A stretch of DNA of 64,000 bases from Silene conica (lineage: Eukaryota > Streptophyta > Magnoliopsida > Caryophyllales > Caryophyllaceae), in assembly GCA_029255685.2 (NCBI GenBank), contig CM055313.2, forward strand, positions 44,534,079 through 44,598,078. The letters run 5' to 3'. Shown one piece after another: positions 57,558-64,000 of this stretch. Both the position numbers and the translations under genes were made by a program. Positions within the stretch are counted from its first letter, which is position 1, and the number at the start of each line of letters is the position of its first letter. Under the pieces are notes generated by a model. That model made no database searches. It was given only the letters and a program-made list of their open reading frames with translations, and had not been told where the DNA came from.

Positions 57558-58848
57558 TGTTGGAGGAAGTGTCCTCGACAATAGTGTGTTGACATAATTA
57601 AAACTCATTTGAATGAAACACAACTAGGAGTGTTACTCTTTTAAAGTCGACTGATCAACATTTACCGATAATGATTGGCTGTCTAGAGTTTGACATTATC
57701 GTCATATGATGGTGGTGATCAGTTGATCCCTTAAGGTCATATCTTTAGGGAATTCCGTCTCAATGGAATAATTAATTAATATTGTATTGGATACGAATTA
57801 ATTAATAACTGGAAATTTGGAAATAATTTTACATGACGAATATTTTATAATGAGATTATAATAATAATAGTCAAATTAATAAAATCGTTTTATTACTCGG
57901 TTTTTATTTTTTCGTTTGGGAAACGATTAAATTGAGAATGAACACGGTTGATCATAAAATTACAATATGTTGTAATTAAAATTATGATATTACATTTTAT
58001 ACAATAATAATTTCGAATTATTAGTATAATTATTTAAATGTCATAAAATTGTGAATTATGAATTATAATAGTTAAAATTGTATAATTAACAAATTGGGTC
58101 ATGTGTTATGAGACATGTGTGAGATGTTACAAATTAACACAATTGACAAAGATAAAATGGGTCCATATTAAGACCCATTTCAGCTGTGTATATATATGGT
58201 AGTATGTAGTGATTGTGTATGTTTTACACAAAGCCTTACAAAACCTATGAATAGGTGTGTAAGTGTGTAAGAAACATGTAAGGCATCTTTGTTTCTTTTG
58301 CATTGTGTAAGAGGCCATGCATTGGCCTTGGGCATGCATGTAGGCAGGCCATATGGCTTGTGTAACAAGCCTATGTTGCTCAATATATACACACCATTCA
58401 TGTCTTTGTTTTGTTGGTTGTTGGTGCTTATTTTCACATGCATACTACAACTTCAATCATTCTCTCTAGTTTTCTAAGTAAAATAGTTTTCCTAAGAAAA
58501 TAAATAATTTCCTATACTAATAATATTAAGGGGTAATATTATTAACATTTCTAGTATACTAACTCTATTTTTCTAGTAACAAAAATAGTCTTAGTTTGAG
58601 ATCGGGTCCTTGATACGTATCTTTTGGGGACGATTTTTGTTAGATCGTTATAAGGGTATTTCGGTTATTGAAGACTCAAGTAATAGGTGATTATTGAGTA
58701 TAAACCTTCTAAAACCAATGTAAGGACAATCACATCTTATGATATCATCATGCATGCATAAGATCTTATTATGTTTTATAACCTAAACTTAAAGAAACAA
58801 AATTTACAATTAGTTTTGAGTATAAAATCAGGAACTTAGTTCCCAACA
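57558..58848 (+). mobile_element. Gag-only copia copy A: 5' LTR (1291 bp)
   Basis: It starts TGTTGGAGGAAGTGTCCTCG and ends AGTTCCCAACA, and is followed two bases later by TGGTATCAGAGC. It is collinear with the copy B 3' LTR. Confidence 0.92.
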
Positions 58849-61320
58849 AGTGGTATCAGAGCATTACAGTTGTTGCATGCATGATCGGATTCATGTTTTA
58901 TGTTAAACGGATTAACATATTAATTTCGAAATTTTTGTATTTATTATGATAAATCACAAAATAATTTTGCATGTTAAAGTTTCTGATTCTAAAATGGTTT
59001 TAGGACATAAAAATAATTTTATGGATTTTTATTGTTCATTTTTATATTTATGTGTATATTTTGTAGTTTAAATCGGTTTTAAACAACATTTAATGGGAAA
59101 AATAGTTAAACATAGTTTCTGGCAGAGAGTTTTTGATATGTTCTCACATGCATATTTAATATATTTTATATGAATTTTCGTAACAAATGGAGTCATTATG
59201 CATGGATTATGAGTTTTATGAGATAAATAGTCATAATATGAGTTAAATGGGCATAGAAGGTTATATTTCGAATTTGACCTTAAAAATTTTATGAGAAGTC
59301 ACATGCAATATATAAAGTACATGTATGAATTTTCGAAATTATTGGACTTATTTTGCATGATTAATGATTTTTATAGTAAAAATCGTATTAATAATGACTC
59401 AAATTCGACTTTAATAGTTATAGTTGGAATTTTGCCATAAAAATTTAACACATGTCACATGCAATATTTACAGAATGTATATAACTTTTGGGAATTTATT
59501 CTCAAGTGATGCTTGTTTTGTGATTTTAATAGTTAAAATCGGCTAAATAATGACTTATTGTGTTAAAAAATAGTTAATCTTAATATTATGGCATAAAATT
59601 TAACCCATAGATGTCTTATATAATAGGAACATCAGATCTAAAAGTTGGATATAAAAAAGTTTCTGTTTTTATGATTATTAATTTTTAATGAGTTAATTTG
59701 TTAATAATCGTAATTTATGAGTCTTAAGAAATAAAATTTCGAGTATGGTCTGTAATTTTTGGTCTTTTTCAGATTCTATTATATATTTTAGGATGACTAA
59801 AAATTTATAGCAATTTATTGAAAGTTTTTATAATTTAAATCGGATTTTTAACCATAAAAACGACAATTATACGATTTATTTGACAAATAAACTATATAAT
59901 TGCATAAGACCATTTTATTAATTTCTGAATTTTTAGAAAATTTCCAGAAAGTTTATAATTTTTGAACTTTAAATTTCGAATTTTATTGACTCAGTTGGCC
60001 ATATTTTGTTTATTTTTCCCGAAAATACAAATAATTCATGAACAATAATGCAAAATCAAGTTAAATCATGATCAAACATTAGTAAAGACTAAACATTGAT
60101 TCCTAAAGTATTTTAGGATGATTAGCTTGGACATAAATGAGATTTATGTAATTTTGATGATTTTAATAGTTAAAGTCGCGCATATCCGTAAAACCGTAAA
60201 CAAACATGAGATATTTGCTCCCATAAGGCGATTTGGCATTAAAAATTGAGCATGTGCATACATATTTTATTATTGAATTTTATTTAATGTGAATGTCATA
60301 TTTGAATGTTTTTATATAATTTGGAATTATGTAATTTTTCTTAGTATGGCCTTAGTTTTATTCAATAATACCCGTAATGAAAGGGAATATTGATTCGGTT
60401 GTATTTTATGTGATCTCGTATCACGGGTTTGTAATTTAAATTTAATTTTCAGTTTTACAATAGAGTAGTTGTATTATTTTATTGTAATTCCGAAGATCCA
60501 AAAGACGGTGCCGTACGGAAAGGAGTTCCGACAAGACGGTGTTTTCTTGGATGGCGTGCCAATGAAGTTCAAGGGACCATGGAGTTGGTTTCCGAATTTG
60601 TAATAGTTAATTAGTTTTTACTATTACTAGGAAGGCCATACTAGGATTTTATTGCTTTATTGCTTTTATTTTTGCATTACTTGTATGTTTGCATACATAG
60701 CCAAATCGCCATAAACATGCATATTAGTTTAGATCGTTATAAACGACCATGTCAATTATAATTATCGAGTTCACCGATTTAATTCACTTAAAGGAGATAG
60801 ATAATAAATTGACAAGACCTCTATATTAAACAAAACAATTGAGGATTAGCCTTACCAAATAGTAGAACCCATGAGCTTCTAATTCGTGGGGGTGGTGCTA
60901 GTCCAGTGGGCAGTGCGAACCTCATTACGTAGGATAAGTGGGGCGATGAGGTGGATTCAGTCCAGTGGGCGGATCGCATCTCGATGCAATTGAAATTTGG
61001 TTTGTACTCAACGGAAGTGTAGAGGACCAGTGGTCAATGTGTTCCGGGCTAAGATGAATAAATTATGATTTGTCATCAACCAAGAGTTCTATGGTAGAAC
61101 CGGTTTATTTTAAACCCACCAAACCATATCATTGGGTCGGAGTTCCAGTGGTTCACGATTTCGGGGGTATGTGTTTGGGTCTTGGAATCATTTATAAAAT
61201 TGGATAGAGGTCATTTTATAGATGCATTAACTTAGTAAAAATGTTTACAAGTTAAAATTAAAACGATTAGCATTTAATTTCTTCACATGTTTAAAATTTT
61301 GTAGTTAAGTCATCAAATCT
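58849..61320 (+). mobile_element. Copy A primer binding site and long 5' leader
   Basis: The primer site is at 58851-58862. About 2.4 kb of noncoding leader follows, shared in part with copy C (first ~700 bases) and copy B (from about 59580). The leader is far longer than usual for copia elements. Confidence 0.85.
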
Positions 61321-63298
61321 ATGACCGCTTGCACTACTACAAACACTTCATGTTTACGTTCCTTCATGGATCGTTGTAAGTTAGAAAAGAATGGGGCAAA
61401 CTTTGCCGATTGGGATGCCCAATTGTTGTTGGCAGTAGAAGGTGACGGTAAGACCGAATTCCTCACCGAAGAATCACCTCCTGAACCTGCAGAAAATGCC
61501 ATCGCCGCAGCAAGGCGACCCTATGATACTTATCAGAAGGAGTCTGCGGCAATCAAAAATGTTTTGATTTTCTCGATGGAGCCGAACTCCAAAGGAGTGC
61601 CATAAAGATTGGCACGGCCTATGAGATCTACTCCAGGCTTGTGACAATGTTCTCAAAGGCTTTGAGAATTGTCCAATACGAGGCGGCATCGACCTTCTTT
61701 GATCTCAACCTTAAGGAGGGGCAAAAGGTTAGCCCACATGTGCTCAAGTTAATTGAGCATGTAGAAACCCTAAGGTTGAATCAAGTGGACATTCCTAAGG
61801 AACTTGTGATTGACATAATCCTCCACTCCTTGTCTAAGGTGAAAACTTATGTACAATTCCGGGTGAATTTAAACATGAGAAACCAAGACATCTCTCTCGA
61901 TGAATTGCACAATATGATCGTGCAAGTAGAAAGGGACATGGGCCTAAATGTTAGTGCCCCTAAGGATGTGCTTAACATAAATGTTAAGGGCAAAGAAAAG
62001 TTCAATAGGGAGGGTAAGGCAAAGGGGAAGCCACCTTCCAAAGGTTCAAAGAAAGTGTCTTCTGAGGCAAGCTGATCCGATTAAGGTTAGGGCTTTCACT
62101 CATTACTTTGATCCAAGATCGATGAGGCAATTTTTATTAGCCATAATCATCATATGGCTGATATTTTGTCTATTAAAGATTCATTGGGCCTTAAAACCTT
62201 GGATTAATAAGAGGATGTCAAGAAACAAGGTCACTCAAATGAAGGCAAGGGCTCGGGGAAGCACGGACCATAGTCTGAAGTTGCGCGGGAGGCTGCTCGG
62301 CCACGGCCTGATCACGGCCTGGCCGTGGCTCGGTCATGAGCGTGGGATGGCTCGGCCATCTTGGATGTCTATTAGACATTGGAGTATTTTTAACTACTTT
62401 GTTATTTTTATTATTAAGTTAGTTATGATTATTAGGAAAGTTTGTTAAGTTAGTTACAAGTTGTTACAAGGTAGTTGCAAGATTGTTATTATGTTGTTAA
62501 GTTTGTTATCCTAGGGTTATTAGGATTAGTTATTTAATTCTTTTAATTCCTAGGATAGAGTTTATTTAATAAGGATTATTTTAATCCATTAGATTTAATT
62601 TAGGACTTCTAATCTCATTAGGGTTTCGAGATTAGGAGGCGTGTTGGATTACTATGTTGGACGTGTGATTACCATATATATAGAGCATATGGTTCTTCTT
62701 GTTTTAGTCATCCAGTATTCAAGTATTCAATAAAAATTACAAGTTTTCTTTTAAGGCATTCTTAAAGAAATCTCAAGGACTCATCGAGTGTTGATCCGAA
62801 CCGTTAATATTTGTCGCGTTTCAAGTATTAGCACGAATTACAAACTATAGGTCTAGGGAGTAATTCACCATTGGGTGTCCTATAGGTCTAGGGCAAACAA
62901 ATATCCTTCTCCCTTGGGGATTCACCTCAAGACCGTCGCAACTACAACAACAACCACCACTACCACCACCATCGACGGCCATCACCATCATCAACGACAT
63001 CACCACCACCATCTTCATCGTTCATCATCATCATCATCAATCAAAATTCATCAAAGACCGTTCCATATTTTACCTAAATTGTTATTTCATTCAAGATTGT
63101 TTTCAAGATTTCCAAGAAAGCTTCCACGGACAATTTCTTTGCTCAAGAATTCGTATCACAAGCACCTCAGATCCCAACAAGAGCTCTCATCAAGGAGCTA
63201 AATGCTTTTATTGCAATGGCAAAGGACATAGGAAGAGGAACTGTTCCAAATACCTCAGCGATCTCAAAGCTGGGAAGATTCTTCCAGTTGGTAAATAA
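61321..63298 (+). pseudogene. gag: Copy A gag, frameshifted and split by a solo LTR
   Basis: Same protein as at 21592, starting MTACTTTNTSCLRSFMDRC. One base is lost at about 61590 (GCCGAACTCC against GCCGAAACTCC in copy B), which shifts the frame; the correct frame resumes through VSPHVLKLIEHVETL and MIVQVERDMGL. At 62073 a 1086 bp solo LTR interrupts it. The zinc knuckle (CFYCNGKGHRKRNC) follows at about 63200, and the frame ends with TAA at 63296-63298. The defects differ from those of copy B, so both copies decayed separately from an intact gag. Confidence 0.85.
62073..63158 (+). mobile_element. Solo LTR (1086 bp) with TSD CAAGC inside gag
   Basis: TGATCCGATTAAGG...GAATTCGTATCA, with CAAGC at both 62068-62072 and 63159-63163. 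The copy B gag shows the uninterrupted site. Same family as 56471-57523. Confidence 0.93.
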
Positions 63299-64000
63299 TT
63301 ATCCCTATTTTATGTTAATCTCAACTAATGTATTATGATACAAAGTTGTGATATGGATGCTCTTCTTATTTTAATTAGGGCATGAAAGCAAATATAAGGA
63401 AAACGAAAAACAAACATGATGGATCAAAGGGAACTAAGAGTAGCTCCACTCGGGATGATCAAGGAGCTTTGTTTTTCACTTATTTTGCTTAGATTTGAAG
63501 TATTGTAAGAACAATTGAAACCCGTGTTTGATTTCCTTGTTGGACAAGGAAATGATAATCCTTGAACAATTGGTTGTATTTCGGATAATGTAGTGACTTG
63601 GTTTTCAACCCAAGTCACTATCGGTTTTATAATTATGTTCTTATTTAGTTTAACACTTGCAAATCACAAACATAGAATAATATTTATTGTCATACATGAA
63701 AGAATGATCATTAAAAATCGAACAAGTATGGGATACTTATTTCGAAAATATTGAGTTTAGAACTCAATTAAGAGTAAAAGTTATCAACCATCCAAAACTA
63801 TCTAAGCTTTAATCGAATATTTTTCTGTAATAAATCATAAGGGTACACATACCAACATCAAAGTCATTGCTTGTGGCCTTAGTGGCTATCTTTGAAAATG
63901 AAATGAGATTATTATTACAAAGATAGAGTGGGAGAAATTTGAAAAAGCCACAAATACCATATGATTTTGATTAGCACAATGGATATGATCTATTTTTGAA
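63299..64000 (+). mobile_element. Copy A post-gag noncoding region (runs off the window)
   Basis: Matches 22501-23190 of copy B at most positions and, like it, has no pol frame. The hairpin TAGTGACTTGG / CCAAGTCACTA is at 63591-63620. Confidence 0.75.

Noticed and set aside
57247..57597. 116-codon Thr/Pro-rich frame
   Set aside because: It comes from ACC/CAT trinucleotide repeats inside an LTR and its downstream leader. The counterpart at 62875 is equally lacking in domains.

Overview
This 64 kb window reads as repeat-rich intergenic DNA from a large angiosperm nuclear genome, probably a dicot. The evidence is plant-type spliced introns in a CACTA transposon gene, plant-specific transposon families (Tekay and SIRE retrotransposons, CACTA, TRIM), plant gene fragments, and AT-rich noncoding filler. 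I cannot name the species. I see no intact host protein-coding gene, tRNA, rRNA or CRISPR array. Nearly every base falls in, or between, mobile elements nested in one another.

Layout. 1-4973: the 3' end and ~3 kb LTR of a Tekay-like Ty3/gypsy element. 4974-6404: a decayed FkbM-type methyltransferase gene piece and filler. 6405-7582: minus-strand leader and LTR of a copia element whose other copies encode only Gag. 7583-18347: minus-strand SIRE/Maximus-type copia element (LTR, env-like ORF, pol), split by a CACTA fragment (11514-15408) that carries gene pieces and by a TRIM (15421-15958). 18348-19743: a second CACTA fragment. 19744-19892: a rearranged scrap of Tekay LTR. 19893-27341: Gag-only copia copy B, with a LINE inserted in it. 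27342-56470: a cluster of elements lying in (TA)n tracts. The largest (28744-55193) carries a ~98 bp tandem repeat split by a 23 kb CACTA element (30216-53287, TSD CAT). That CACTA element itself contains a solo Tekay-like LTR (31645-33905, TSD AAAAC) and a complete young Tekay element (40421-50946, TSD ATTTT). 56471-64000: an LTR plus primer binding site of another retroelement, interrupted by Gag-only copia copy A, whose gag is split by a solo LTR of that same family (62073-63158, TSD CAAGC).

The only apparently intact coding unit is the 1478-residue Gag-Pol of the Tekay element. Its LTRs are the same length and differ at only three positions that I found by eye. The large CACTA element encodes a TNP2-type transposase and a second, spliced gene joining transposase-like domains to a Ulp1-type cysteine protease. 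Both are broken: one single-base frameshift and one stop in the transposase, and a frameshift, a lost splice donor and the Tekay insertion in the second gene.

The most interesting signal is inside the young Tekay LTR. Ten copies of a ~20 nt core are mostly flanked by complementary arms whose sequence differs from copy to copy, and the small stem inside the core also shows a compensatory change. A second array of five GC-rich hairpins and a third hairpin motif with compensatory changes lie in the same LTR. This looks like selection or a copying process acting on structure, and I know of no named element for it. The Gag-only copia family, with a conserved post-gag hairpin in place of pol, is the other system worth following.
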